Source: Bacteroidia bacterium (GTDB lineage: Bacteria; Bacteroidota; Bacteroidia; UKL13-3). Taken from it: a stretch of 64,000 nucleotides of DNA. The stretch covers positions 1-64,000 of the forward strand of contig JAIOYZ010000008.1 of assembly GCA_021740845.1 (NCBI GenBank), given 5' to 3'. Each line of letters begins with the position of its first letter. Within the stretch, counting starts at the first letter, position 1. The position numbers and the translations under genes were made by a program. Of the stretch, positions 35,361 to 43,866 are shown in pieces. The notes below the pieces were generated by a model. It had not been told where the DNA came from and ran no database searches. It saw only the letters and a list, made by a program, of their open reading frames with translations.

Positions 35361-35931
35361 ATTCTCTTTTCCAAATGATATTGGGAGTTTCTACCTCGTT
35401 GCTTTTGTTTAAAGCACGGTCGTATAGAAAGAATTTATACCTCACCGTATCTTTTGCATCTGGGTAAGGCGATGGAAAAATACTTACTTCAATATCTCCT
35501 CTAATGGCTTTGTGCCTGCCATCTGGAGTAATATTTTCTATTCGGTATAAATTGCGTAAAGTATCATAAACAGGCGGCGTGGCATCTGGGTCTAATATTT
35601 TTACCACATGCTGAAATTGATTATCTACCAACTCAAAATAGTTGACATGTAAATTATAATAAAAGGGATTTGTTGCTTTTTTATATTTGTTCCAATCTGC
35701 TTGGAAAGGTGGAAAGGTATCGGTTTGATCCAAGCCAATATCCCCATCTCCATCTTTAAAAGTAAACACCAATTTCATAATAGAATCTGTTCCATCATTG
35801 GCAGGAAAAAACAAGGCTTCCTTAAATTCTAAATAGGGAATACTTGGGTAAATCTCCTTTTTTTTGCAGGTGCTTAAAAACAAAACAAAGAGTAAAAATA
35901 ATAATCCTTTATATTTGGTCGGATGAATCAT
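35359..35931 (-). CDS. Lipoprotein with calcium-type DGDGDIG motif
   Basis: A 190-residue lipoprotein with hydrophobic segment GLLFLLFVLFLSTC and KKKE after the lipobox Cys. The mature part has VFTFKDGDGDIGLDQTDTFPPF, a Bacteroidota lipoprotein motif, and later DPDATPPVYDTLRN and RYKFFLYDRALNKSNEVETPNI. Function unknown. I choose the ATG at 35931 over a TTG at 35940. This ATG overlaps the ATG region of the divergent LuxE-like gene (35923) by 9 bases, with promoter boxes lying inside or beside the opposing coding sequences. Confidence 0.8.
   Translation of the reverse strand: MIHPTKYKGLLFLLFVLFLSTCKKKEIYPSIPYLEFKEALFFPANDGTDSIMKLVFTFKDGDGDIGLDQTDTFPPFQADWNKYKKATNPFYYNLHVNYFELVDNQFQHVVKILDPDATPPVYDTLRNLYRIENITPDGRHKAIRGDIEVSIFPSPYPDAKDTVRYKFFLYDRALNKSNEVETPNIIWKRE
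35910..35917 (+). promoter_or_regulatory. -7 box TATATTTG before the LuxE-like gene
   Basis: Exact TAnnTTTG, 5 bases before the ATG at 35923 and inside the start of the divergent lipoprotein gene. It predicts a leaderless transcript. Confidence 0.5.
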
Positions 35932-36906
35932 TTGGTGCAACGTATATTTCAGTCAAATGTAACAAATTTCGAAGATTTGTGCTTGGAAGTATTCCATTTT
36001 CAATATGCAAACAATGAAGTTTACAAAAAATACTGCCAGCTTGTAGGAATAAACGAAAACAAGTTCCCTATCAGTATTTCGCAAATACCTTTTCTTCCCA
36101 TCGATTTATTTAAGACGCATGCGGTAAAAAGTTTTAATCAAAAACCCGAGAAAATATTTTTTAGTTCTGCAACGGGAGGCAAGGGTCAGAGCCAACATTT
36201 GGTTCAAACACTATCTATTTACGAAACCAGTTTTATAAGCGCATTTGAAAATTATTTTGGGCCTATAAAACAAAGCTGCTTTTTAGGATTGCTTCCTTCT
36301 TATTTAGAAAGAGAAGGTTCTTCCTTAATTTATATGGTTCAAAAATTAATGAAAATTTCTGGCCACCCACTCAACGGTTTTTTCTTATACGAGCACGAGG
36401 CATTGAAAGAACGCATACTGCAACTCGAGAAAAAAGGACAACCCTATTATTTATTTGGAGTAAGCTTTGCCATTTTAGATTTTGCCAATAAGTATTCGCT
36501 GCCCATGAGGCATGGAAAAATAATTGAAACAGGCGGAATGAAAGGCAGAAAAAAAGAAATTACTCGCCAGCAACTCAACCAAGAATTAAACCAAGCCTTT
36601 AATGAAAATGCCATTTATAGCGAATACGGCATGACCGAATTAATGAGTCAGGCATATGCAAAAGGAGAAGGTTTTTATGAATCACCGCCTTGGTTAAAAA
36701 TTCAAATTGTTGACCCCAATGATCCCTTTACAGAAAAACCAATTGGCCAATCTGGTTTGATCCGAGTAATAGATTTAGCAAATTTATATAGCTGCTCATT
36801 TATACAATCCTCCGATTTAGGAAGAGCAAAAGTAGATGGAACTTTTGAAGTTCTTGGTAGAATAGATTATAGTGATTTGAGGGGTTGTAGTTTAATGGTG
36901 GGGTGA
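35923..36906 (+). CDS. LuxE-like acyl-protein synthetase/acyltransferase
   Basis: A 327-residue protein of the LuxE/adenylate-forming superfamily. FPISISQIPFLPIDLFKTHAV and FFSSATGGKGQSQHLV (the S/T-G-rich adenylate loop) are present, then ETGGMKGR and NAIYSEYGMTELMSQAYA, which match conserved motifs, and a C-terminal segment ending in DLGRAKVDGTFEVLGRID. LuxE activates fatty acids for the bioluminescence reductase; Bacteroidota homologs are usually near lipid or polysaccharide genes and their role is not settled. No lux genes are present here. It is followed by a repeat-built intergenic region. Confidence 0.8.
   Translation: MNHLVQRIFQSNVTNFEDLCLEVFHFQYANNEVYKKYCQLVGINENKFPISISQIPFLPIDLFKTHAVKSFNQKPEKIFFSSATGGKGQSQHLVQTLSIYETSFISAFENYFGPIKQSCFLGLLPSYLEREGSSLIYMVQKLMKISGHPLNGFFLYEHEALKERILQLEKKGQPYYLFGVSFAILDFANKYSLPMRHGKIIETGGMKGRKKEITRQQLNQELNQAFNENAIYSEYGMTELMSQAYAKGEGFYESPPWLKIQIVDPNDPFTEKPIGQSGLIRVIDLANLYSCSFIQSSDLGRAKVDGTFEVLGRIDYSDLRGCSLMVG
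35954..35961 (-). promoter_or_regulatory. -7 box TACATTTG before the lipoprotein gene
   Basis: Exact TAnnTTTG on the minus strand, 22 bases before the ATG at 35931 and inside the first codons of the divergent LuxE-like gene. Confidence 0.5.
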
Positions 36907-37684
36907 GTGTTTTAGTTTTAAGTGTTAAGTTTTAAGAGGGTCTTTGGGGGTTGGTCTTTTGTCTTTGGTGGGGGGAGGAAGTCCATGGTCCAAGGACCAT
37001 AGTCGATAGTTTTTTGTTTCGCTTTAGCTGAATTTTCTTGCTTCAAATTCGAATATTTTTTTAACACTAAGACCACAAAGAAAACACAAAGACCACAAAA
37101 TAAAAATTAAGCAAATTAATCTTCGTGTTCCTTTTGTGAAAACCTTCGTGGTCTTTGTGGTTAATAACAATCTTCCCTTAAAATATTCCGCAACAAATTC
37201 GAGTAGAATTTTCCACTCATAGGAAGTTATTTCTATAGTTGTTTCTTTACTCTACGAGTGAATGAAGTCCATGGTCCATAGTCGATAGTTTTTTGTTTCG
37301 CTTTAGCTGAATTTTCTTGCTTCAAATTCGAATATTTTTTTAACACTAAGACCACAAAGAAAACACAAAGACCACAAAATAAAAATTAAGCAAATTAATC
37401 TTCGTGTTCTTTGTGAAAACCTTCGTGGTCTTTGTGGTTAATAACAATCTTCCCTTAAAATATTCAGCAACAAATTCGAGCAGAATTTATTCACTAATAG
37501 CAAAATCTGGCTAACGGCCAACAGCTAATGGCTAACAGCCTTTCCCAAAGACCAACCCCCAAAGACAAAACTGCCAATGGCCAACTGCCAAAAGCTAACC
37601 GCTAATAGCTAACGGCCAACTGCCTATTGTTAAAAAAAAAGTATCCAATGCAAAAATTTGTTATCATTGACAAAATTTAATCCA
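36907..37684. repeat. Composite repeat element between LuxE-like gene and aspA
   Basis: A long gap built of repeats. A 20-base inverted repeat (GTCTTTGGGGGTTGGTCTTT at 36940-36959, its complement at 37547-37566) encloses it. Inside are two direct copies of a ~225-233 bp unit (36979-37211 and 37265-37489), each with AGTCCATGGTCC, ATAGTCGATAGTTTTTTG and a self-complementary pair around CACTAAGACCACAAAG and CTTTGTGGTTAATAAC. After them come degenerate repeats of the word GCTAACGGC/GCTAATGGC (37505-37625). No coding frame seen. It resembles a non-autonomous element or a stack of hairpin repeats. Confidence 0.75.
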
Positions 37685-39094
37685 ATGACAACAACCAGAA
37701 AAGAACATGATTTCCTTGGAGAATTAGATATTCCAGATCATTTGTATTATGGAATTCAAACCTACAGAGCCAAAGAAAATTTTAATATAACAGGCATTCC
37801 TATTTCTAGAGAAAGAAGATTTATTAAAGCCTTGGCTTATGTAAAAAAAGCAGCGGCTTTGGCAAATAGAGATTGCGGTGTTTTAGATGCTAAAATTACA
37901 GAAGCCATCTGTTTTGGTTGTGATGAATTAATTGCGGGAAAATACGAAGATCAGTTTGTAAGTGATTTAATTCAAGGTGGTGCAGGTACTTCGTGCAACA
38001 TGAACGCCAATGAAGTTATTGCCAATATTGGTTTAGAATACCTTGGAAGAAAAAAAGGTGATTACGATTTTCTTCACCCCAACAACCATGTAAATTGCTC
38101 GCAATCTACCAACGATGCCTACCCTACTGCTTTTAGAATTGCACTCTACCTTAAGATGGTGGATTATATCAAAATCTTAGAGGACCTTGAAAAAGCATTT
38201 CGTGCAAAAGGAAAAGAATTCGACCGTGTTTTAAAAATGGGAAGAACGCAATTGCAAGATGCCGTTCCTATGACCTTGGGTCAAGAATTTAATGCCTTTG
38301 CCACTACCATGGGTGAAGATATTTTACGTTTGCGTGAAGCACAAAAATTAATACTTGAAGTAAATATGGGAGCCACCGCAATTGGCACCAGAGTAAATGC
38401 TCCAGACAATTACCCAGATTTATGCATTGCCTATTTGGCCAAAGAAAGTGGCATACCTGTAACCTTAGCGCCAGATTTAATTGAAGCAACAGGCGACACG
38501 GGTGCATATGTTCTTATTATGGGAACTCTTAAACGCAATGCCGTAAAAATCTCCAAAATTTGCAACGATTTACGCTTGTTAAGTTCTGGTCCGCGCACAG
38601 GTTTTAACGAAATAAATTTGCCAGCAAGACAACCAGGAAGTTCCATTATGCCGGGTAAAGTTAACCCTGTAATACCAGAAGTAGTTAACCAAAGTTGTTA
38701 TTATGTAATTGGCCAAGACCTTACTGTAACAATGGCTGCGGAGGCAGGACAACTACAGTTAAATGTTATGGAACCCATTATTGCATTTGCTATGTTTACC
38801 TCTTTTGAGTACTTAGGAAATGCTATTTTATCCTTAATAGATAAGTGTATTTTAGGCATTACAGCTAACGAAACACATTGTGCTAATATGGTAATGAACA
38901 GTATTGGAATTGTTACCCAATTAAATCCAATTTTAGGTTACGAAGAAAGTGCAAGCATTGCAGGTGAAGCATTAAAGACTGGCAAAAGTGTGCATCAGAT
39001 TGTAGTGGTTGAAAGAAAATTAATAGATCAAACCAAATGGGATGAAATCTATTCTGTTGAGAATTTAATCCATCCAAAGTTTATTAATAAATAG
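37685..39094 (+). CDS. aspA: Aspartate ammonia-lyase (aspartase)
   Basis: A 469-residue member of the fumarase II/aspartase superfamily: GIQTYRAKENFNITG near the start, SCNMNANEVIANIG, HVNCSQSTNDAYPTAFRIAL, RTQLQDAVPMTLGQEF and the signature loop GSSIMPGKVNPVIPE with the catalytic Ser. The NITG segment and VNQSCYYVIGQDLTVTMAAEAGQLQLNVMEP favour aspartase over fumarase. It releases ammonia from aspartate to give fumarate. I start at the ATG at 37685; a TTG at 37658 would add nine residues. Terminated by the hairpin at 39116. Confidence 0.93.
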   Translation: MTTTRKEHDFLGELDIPDHLYYGIQTYRAKENFNITGIPISRERRFIKALAYVKKAAALANRDCGVLDAKITEAICFGCDELIAGKYEDQFVSDLIQGGAGTSCNMNANEVIANIGLEYLGRKKGDYDFLHPNNHVNCSQSTNDAYPTAFRIALYLKMVDYIKILEDLEKAFRAKGKEFDRVLKMGRTQLQDAVPMTLGQEFNAFATTMGEDILRLREAQKLILEVNMGATAIGTRVNAPDNYPDLCIAYLAKESGIPVTLAPDLIEATGDTGAYVLIMGTLKRNAVKISKICNDLRLLSSGPRTGFNEINLPARQPGSSIMPGKVNPVIPEVVNQSCYYVIGQDLTVTMAAEAGQLQLNVMEPIIAFAMFTSFEYLGNAILSLIDKCILGITANETHCANMVMNSIGIVTQLNPILGYEESASIAGEALKTGKSVHQIVVVERKLIDQTKWDEIYSVENLIHPKFINK

Positions 39095-39115
39095 GTTTGG
39101 TTCGAACCAAAATAT

Positions 39116-39150
39116 AAAAACACGCATACCTAAAAAGCATGCGTGTTTTT
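39116..39150. terminator. Bidirectional terminator
   Basis: AAAAACACGCAT pairs with ATGCGTGTTTTT; it lies between aspA and the convergent TonB-plug gene. A GGTTCGAACC palindrome lies directly before it (39099-39108). Confidence 0.88.
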
Positions 39151-39163
39151 ATTGTTAATATTT

Positions 39164-39538
39164 TTAAAACGAAAAGCCAGCGAGAGCTAGTGAACCGCTT
39201 CTCACTCGAATGCCATCAACAAAATAGGCTGTTCCACCAACGGCACCTTTAATAATAGGTTCTCCTCCCCCATTTTCTTGCACACCAAGAGTTAAGGATG
39301 AAATTTTATTAATGCTGCGTGCCGGCATTTGCATTATTTGCTTTGAAGTATAATTGCTACCTACAGTACCAATAACTCTTCCCGTAACTTGAGGTGCTTG
39401 TTTAAATTCTGTAACCATTCCATCTTGGTCAATAGCTTCTGCAGTGGGGAAAGTTATATCATGGTCGCCTCTGTTTTGGGCTAGGTTTGAACCAATAGTA
39501 AGCATAAAAAACAAAGAAAATAAAAGTAGTGCTTTCAT
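39164..39538 (-). CDS. Orphan TonB-receptor plug-like secreted protein, 124 aa
   Basis: A 124-residue exported protein (signal peptide LLLFSLFFMLTIGSNLAQ). The mature part resembles the plug of TonB-dependent receptors: NYTSKQIMQMPARSINKISSLTLGVQENGGGEPIIKGAVGGTAYFVDGIRVRSGS, which corresponds to the usual LPTRDI..IA.TT.GV....G....RG.R.....YFVDGVRV. No barrel follows. Either it is a truncated receptor gene or a stand-alone plug; the clean signal peptide, promoter-less start and bounded terminator give no sign of recent decay. The family Arg in the RG motif reads IKGAVG. Confidence 0.75.
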   Translation of the reverse strand: MKALLLFSLFFMLTIGSNLAQNRGDHDITFPTAEAIDQDGMVTEFKQAPQVTGRVIGTVGSNYTSKQIMQMPARSINKISSLTLGVQENGGGEPIIKGAVGGTAYFVDGIRVRSGSLALAGFSF

Positions 39539-39707
39539 GTGAATTTAATTTAGGTATACCAAAGCTATGACTATCAATGCATTCGAGCGATACCGCTTAT
39601 CAAAAAACGACATAAAAAAATATACGATTGCATTTGTATTTCTCCTTTTTTTTTAGACCTTGCAGTTCTGTTTTATAAAAAAAAATTCTCACACTAAAAT
39701 AAATACA

Positions 39708-41747
39708 ATGAAAAAACAATTACTAACTCTTATTGCTGCACTAGCAATGTGCGGCAGTTCATTTGCACAAGGGTATTATTCATTTACTAAAACTGGAACT
39801 ACTGCTCCCTACTCTAGCTTAACAACTGGCACTGTAGTGGTTTCACAAGGATCAGACAATGTCCTATCATCTGCTCAGACAATTCCATTTACTTGGAATT
39901 TTTATGGCAAATCTGTTACATCCTATAAGGTAAGTGATAACGGATACATAACTTTTGATCAAACCTCAAGTACTAGTGAGCCAAATAATGTGAGCTTACC
40001 AAGTGCATCGGCACCTTTAAATTCAATTTTTGCTTTTTGGGATGAAATAGAATTAAAAGCTATTCCTAATAGTAGTGTAAAAACAGAAGCAAGGACGTTT
40101 ACTTATGGTTCATCACCAAATAGAGTCCATGTAATTCAATGGTTTACTGCTAGTAAAAAAGGAACTGCAGCTGGTTCATCAAATTACCTTTATTTCGCTA
40201 TTCGACTTTATGAAGGAGGAAATTTTGATATAATTTATAATGATGCATCACCCAATGTGACTGGCTTAACAGGTACAATTGGATGTCAAAATGAAGATGG
40301 AACAGTTGGCACTAATCTAGCAGGTCCAAATGTTGATTTTCCTAACAAACTTGGAGCACAAGGTAATCCAACAGATTTAGTTTATCAATTCATTTATGGT
40401 GTTCAACCTGCCAATGATGCTGAAGCAACTAGCTTAACCTTACCTAAGTTTGCCCAAAAGAATTCTGATGTTTTCATCAAAGGTAAAGTTACCAACTATG
40501 GCTCACAAAGCTTAAGCTCATTCAGAGTTAATTACACGGTTGGTGCAGATGCTCCAAAATCTATGTTAATTTCTGGTTTAAACATTGCTCCTAGTGGAGG
40601 ATCTTATGATTTCCAACACAATATTCCTTACAACACTTCAACTCCTGGAGATTATGCGGTGAAAGTATGGATTAGCTTACCTAATAATAGCATGGATGAA
40701 GATTCATCGAATAACAATGCTTCTGGTAATTTAACTATTGTTAATTCTACAGTACCTCGTAAAGTTTTACTTGAAGGATTTACATCTTCAACTTGCGGAC
40801 CTTGTACTCCAGGTAATGCAAAGGTAAAAGGTATTTTAGATCAAAGAGTTGGAAAATGGAATGTAGTTAAATATCAAGTTAATTTCCCTGGCACTGGAGA
40901 CCCTTATTATACTTCAGAAGTTGGAACTCGTTTCAGTTATTATGGTGCTACTTTTGCGCCGTGGTTAACAGTTGATGGTAGCAATAATTGGGGTGCAACT
41001 TCTGCTAATTCTAATTCTTATACAACTGAATTTTTTGATGCAATGGCTGCCGTTCCATCTTTAGTAGATATTTCTGCTAATTTAGTAAGAAACGGAAATT
41101 CTGTAACTGTTTCTGGTAATGTTACACCAGTGCAATCATTCACAAATAGCAATTTAAAATTACGTATTGCAGTTGTTGAAACAAGAACTGTTAAAAATGT
41201 TAAATCAAATGGCGAAACTGAATTCTTTAATGTAATGAAGAAAATGTTACCAACTGCTGCTGGATCAGCTATGAGTTTAACATCAGGTTCTGCAATGCCT
41301 TACACCCAATCGTTTACATTCCCTGGTTCTTATCGTTTGCCATTTGATGGTCAAGCAGCAAATATTATCAATTTGTCTACTGAAAATTCAGTTGAAGAAT
41401 TTGGTAACTTATTCGCTATTGTTTTCCTACAAGATGATAATGATAAAACAGTTTGGCAATCAGCTTCAACTGCTCCTGATGGTGCATTGGCTGTTACTGA
41501 GGTTTCAGAATTAGGATTAAACATTTATCCAAACCCTGCTTCTAGCAGTTTCAATGTTACCTTCTCAGGTAGAAGCAGCAATGGAAGTGTTCGTATCTTG
41601 GATATCAACGGTAAAGAAGTTATGTCACAAAACATCAATAGCATGAACGGTGCTATCAACTGTGATAACTTAATCAACGGATTATACTTTGTTGAATTAA
41701 CTGTAGATGGCAAAACTGCTATCAAGAAATTAAACATCATTCGTTAA
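39708..41747 (+). CDS. Omp28-like secreted protein with type IX sorting tail
   Basis: A 679-residue exported protein: signal peptide MKKQLLTLIAALAMCGSSFAQ, a beta-sandwich N-terminal half (SDNGYITFD, FAFWDEIEL), a CARDB-like segment (DVFIKGKVTNYGSQSLSSF), then an Omp28-related domain with KVLLEGFTSSTCGPCTPGN holding a CxxC at residues 363 and 366, and a C-terminal type IX sorting domain (LGLNIYPNPASSSF ... GLYFVELTVDGKTAIKKLNI). It is secreted through the type IX system and probably anchored at the cell surface. The CxxC suggests a thioredoxin-like redox or disulfide role. I use the ATG at 39708; an upstream TTG at 39660 is unlikely. Confidence 0.9.
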   Translation: MKKQLLTLIAALAMCGSSFAQGYYSFTKTGTTAPYSSLTTGTVVVSQGSDNVLSSAQTIPFTWNFYGKSVTSYKVSDNGYITFDQTSSTSEPNNVSLPSASAPLNSIFAFWDEIELKAIPNSSVKTEARTFTYGSSPNRVHVIQWFTASKKGTAAGSSNYLYFAIRLYEGGNFDIIYNDASPNVTGLTGTIGCQNEDGTVGTNLAGPNVDFPNKLGAQGNPTDLVYQFIYGVQPANDAEATSLTLPKFAQKNSDVFIKGKVTNYGSQSLSSFRVNYTVGADAPKSMLISGLNIAPSGGSYDFQHNIPYNTSTPGDYAVKVWISLPNNSMDEDSSNNNASGNLTIVNSTVPRKVLLEGFTSSTCGPCTPGNAKVKGILDQRVGKWNVVKYQVNFPGTGDPYYTSEVGTRFSYYGATFAPWLTVDGSNNWGATSANSNSYTTEFFDAMAAVPSLVDISANLVRNGNSVTVSGNVTPVQSFTNSNLKLRIAVVETRTVKNVKSNGETEFFNVMKKMLPTAAGSAMSLTSGSAMPYTQSFTFPGSYRLPFDGQAANIINLSTENSVEEFGNLFAIVFLQDDNDKTVWQSASTAPDGALAVTEVSELGLNIYPNPASSSFNVTFSGRSSNGSVRILDINGKEVMSQNINSMNGAINCDNLINGLYFVELTVDGKTAIKKLNIIR

Positions 41748-41763
41748 TTTCGAATTTCATAAT

Positions 41764-41799
41764 AAAAAAAAGGGGCACCAACCGGTGCCCCTTTTTTTT
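41764..41799 (+). terminator. Rho-independent terminator
   Basis: AAAAAAAGGGGCACC pairs with GGTGCCCCTTTTTTT, directly after the Omp28-like gene. Confidence 0.92.
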
Positions 41800-41857
41800 A
41801 TGCTTAAAAACTCCAATTTTGAATAGTATAAGTTTTCACCAATTTGCTTTCTTTTGG

Positions 41858-41865
41858 TATATTTG
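41858..41865 (+). promoter_or_regulatory. -7 box TATATTTG before the 41876 gene
   Basis: Exact TAnnTTTG. Two ATG codons follow at 41870 and 41876. The expected start point falls at about 41872, so the second ATG is the more likely start and the message would be nearly leaderless. Confidence 0.5.
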
Positions 41866-41875
41866 CTAAATGCGT

Positions 41876-42067
41876 ATGGATAAAAGTGTATTTAGCAAAC
41901 AAAGTTTTGAGGAGGCTGCAAATCATAAAAAAATTTATGATGTGATGAATGACTCAGAAAAATCCTCTGTTTTCTATGTATTGATGTCGGCAGCTTATGG
42001 CTTTGTTGGGAAGCCTTGGCCTAAAATGGACAAAACCTATTTTGCAATAAGAAAGCACAAAGATTGA
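41876..42067 (+). CDS. Small hypothetical protein, 63 aa
   Basis: A short soluble protein starting MDKSVFSKQSFEEAANHKK with a helical N-terminal half and an aromatic C-terminal half (FYVLMSAAYGFVGKPWPKMD). I recognise it only as a type of small conserved Bacteroidota protein; no function. The first ATG (41870) would add MR. It follows an exact promoter box and lies alone before a repeat region, so it is monocistronic. Confidence 0.65.
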   Translation: MDKSVFSKQSFEEAANHKKIYDVMNDSEKSSVFYVLMSAAYGFVGKPWPKMDKTYFAIRKHKD

Positions 42068-42361
42068 AAAGTCGTCAAGAAGCTTAAACTCCAAATCAGA
42101 CAGAAATTAAACAAAAGAAAACTTAGTGGCAGTAGTTCGACCATCTCACCAACCGCGGCGAAAAAACAAAACACCAATCTTAACCAATGCTCATTCGCGG
42201 TCGAAGCTTGGTAGCTGTGGTTCGACTAAGCTCACCAACCGCAGCGACTTGCTGAAACATCTATTTAAAACAATACTCGCGTCGCGGTCGAAGCTTGGTA
42301 GCTGAGCGGCGAAAAAACAAAATACCAATCTTAACCAATGGTCATTCGCAGTCGAAGCTAG
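42068..42361. repeat. Intergenic hairpin repeats abutting the lpd stop
   Basis: Two ~61 bp direct copies (42155-42217 and 42306-42365) share GCGGCGAAAAAACAAA, ACCAATCTTAACCAATG and TCATTCGCGGTCGAAGC. The second copy runs into the stop codon of the lpd gene. Between them is a larger inverted structure with GCGGTCGAAGCTTGGTAGCT and ACTAAGCTCACCAACCGC. The words GAAGCTTGG and CTCACC recall the array beside ssrA. No gene seen. Confidence 0.7.
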
Positions 42362-43756
42362 CTACATGTGTATAGCGCGATTACCCGTTGCAGCCAAGGC
42401 TGCTTCTTTCACCGCTTCTGCATAAGTTGGATGTGCATGACTCATTCTTGCAATGTCTTCTGCACTGGCTCTAAATTCCATTGCCACCACAGCTTCTGCA
42501 ATTAAATCTGCTACACGCGGACCAATCATATGAACGCCCAAAACCTCATCCGTTTCTTCGTCGGCAAGAATTTTAACCAAACCATCAATATCCATACTTG
42601 CTCTGGCTCTGCCTAAAGCACGCATTGGGAAGGAACCCATTTTATATTTCTTACCAGACTTCTTCAATTCTTCTTCTGTTGCACCTACACCCGCCACTTC
42701 TGGCCAAGTATAAACCACACCCGGAATTAAATTGTAGTTGATATGTGGTTTTTGTCCAGCCATTGTTTCTGCTACAAAAACACCTTCTTCTTCTGCTTTA
42801 TGAGCCAACATTGCTCCTTTTACTACATCCCCAATAGCATAAATTCCAGGGATATTGGTTTCCAAATGTGCATTGGTTTCAATGCGTCCACGCTCATCCA
42901 ATTTCACACCTGCTGCCTCTAGGTTCAAACCGCTTGTAAATGGTTTTCTGCCTACACTTACTAAACAATAATCGCCAGAGAAACTTACCTCTTCACCTTT
43001 TTCATTATCTGCAATTACCGTTACATCGCCACCATTATTGGTAGCAGTTTTTACTTTGTGGTTAAAGAAAAACTCAAAGCCCAATTTGCGAAGGCTTCTT
43101 TGCAATTCCTTGCTAAGCGTGCCATCCATGGTTGGTATAATGGTATTGGTATATTCTATAACAGATATTTTTGAACCTAACCTTGCATATACTGAACCTA
43201 ACTCCAAACCAATTACACCACCACCAATAATGATGAGGTGTTTAGGAATTTCAGTCATTTTTAATGCTTCGGTGGAGGTGATAATTCTAGTTTTATCAAT
43301 TGCCAAACCAGGCAAAGTTGAAGGCTTTGAACCTGTAGCAATAATTACCTTATCGGTTTCAATTTGTTGCTCGGTTTCTCCAGAAACAAGAATGGTATTC
43401 TTATTTACAAATGAACCCAAACCTTTATAAACATCAATCTTATTTTTCTTCATTAGAAAATCGATGCCATCGCAGGTAATTTTTACAACACCATTTTTGC
43501 GTTCAATCATTTGTTGCAAATTCACTTGCACACCTTCTATATCTATACCGTGTGTTTTAAAGGTATGTGTGGCATTGTGGTAATGCTCAGAACTATCTAA
43601 TAAAGCTTTGGATGGAATACAACCTACATTTAAGCAAGTACCTCCTAAAGTGGAATATTTTTCAATAAGGGCTGTTTTAAAACCCAATTGGGCACAACGG
43701 ATAGCGGCTACATATCCTCCAGGTCCTGAACCAATAACAGTTACATCGTATTTCAT
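42362..43756 (-). CDS. lpd: Dihydrolipoyl dehydrogenase (E3), second copy
   Basis: A 464-residue E3 flavoprotein: FAD motif GSGPGG (9-14), redox disulfide Cys41/Cys46 in GGTCLNVGCIPSKALLDSSE (the mitochondrial-like form), NAD motif IIGGGVIGLELG, NIPGIYAIGDVVKGAMLAHKAEEEG, and C-terminal SHAHPTYAEAV with the catalytic His. This form usually serves 2-oxoglutarate and pyruvate dehydrogenase complexes. The E2 gene odhB lies 0.9 kb away on the same strand, separated by a glycosyltransferase gene on the other strand, so they may serve one complex without being one operon. The promoter box is at 43776. Confidence 0.94.
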   Translation of the reverse strand: MKYDVTVIGSGPGGYVAAIRCAQLGFKTALIEKYSTLGGTCLNVGCIPSKALLDSSEHYHNATHTFKTHGIDIEGVQVNLQQMIERKNGVVKITCDGIDFLMKKNKIDVYKGLGSFVNKNTILVSGETEQQIETDKVIIATGSKPSTLPGLAIDKTRIITSTEALKMTEIPKHLIIIGGGVIGLELGSVYARLGSKISVIEYTNTIIPTMDGTLSKELQRSLRKLGFEFFFNHKVKTATNNGGDVTVIADNEKGEEVSFSGDYCLVSVGRKPFTSGLNLEAAGVKLDERGRIETNAHLETNIPGIYAIGDVVKGAMLAHKAEEEGVFVAETMAGQKPHINYNLIPGVVYTWPEVAGVGATEEELKKSGKKYKMGSFPMRALGRARASMDIDGLVKILADEETDEVLGVHMIGPRVADLIAEAVVAMEFRASAEDIARMSHAHPTYAEAVKEAALAATGNRAIHM

Positions 43757-43775
43757 CTAGTTTTCTATTGAGGCG

Positions 43776-43783
43776 CAAATGTA
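43776..43783 (-). promoter_or_regulatory. -7 box TACATTTG of lpd
   Basis: Exact TAnnTTTG on the minus strand, 19 bases before the lpd ATG at 43756. No clear -33 element. Confidence 0.55.
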
Positions 43784-43866
43784 AGTTGATTCTTAAGAAA
43801 TGAAAAAGTTTGACTGTAAATAATCAAGCGTTTTATTAATAGTTACATTTCTCGTAAACTTGCTGC

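Noticed and set aside
35923-36906. Bioluminescence gene luxE
   Set aside because: No luxCDAB genes are near; only family membership is supported.
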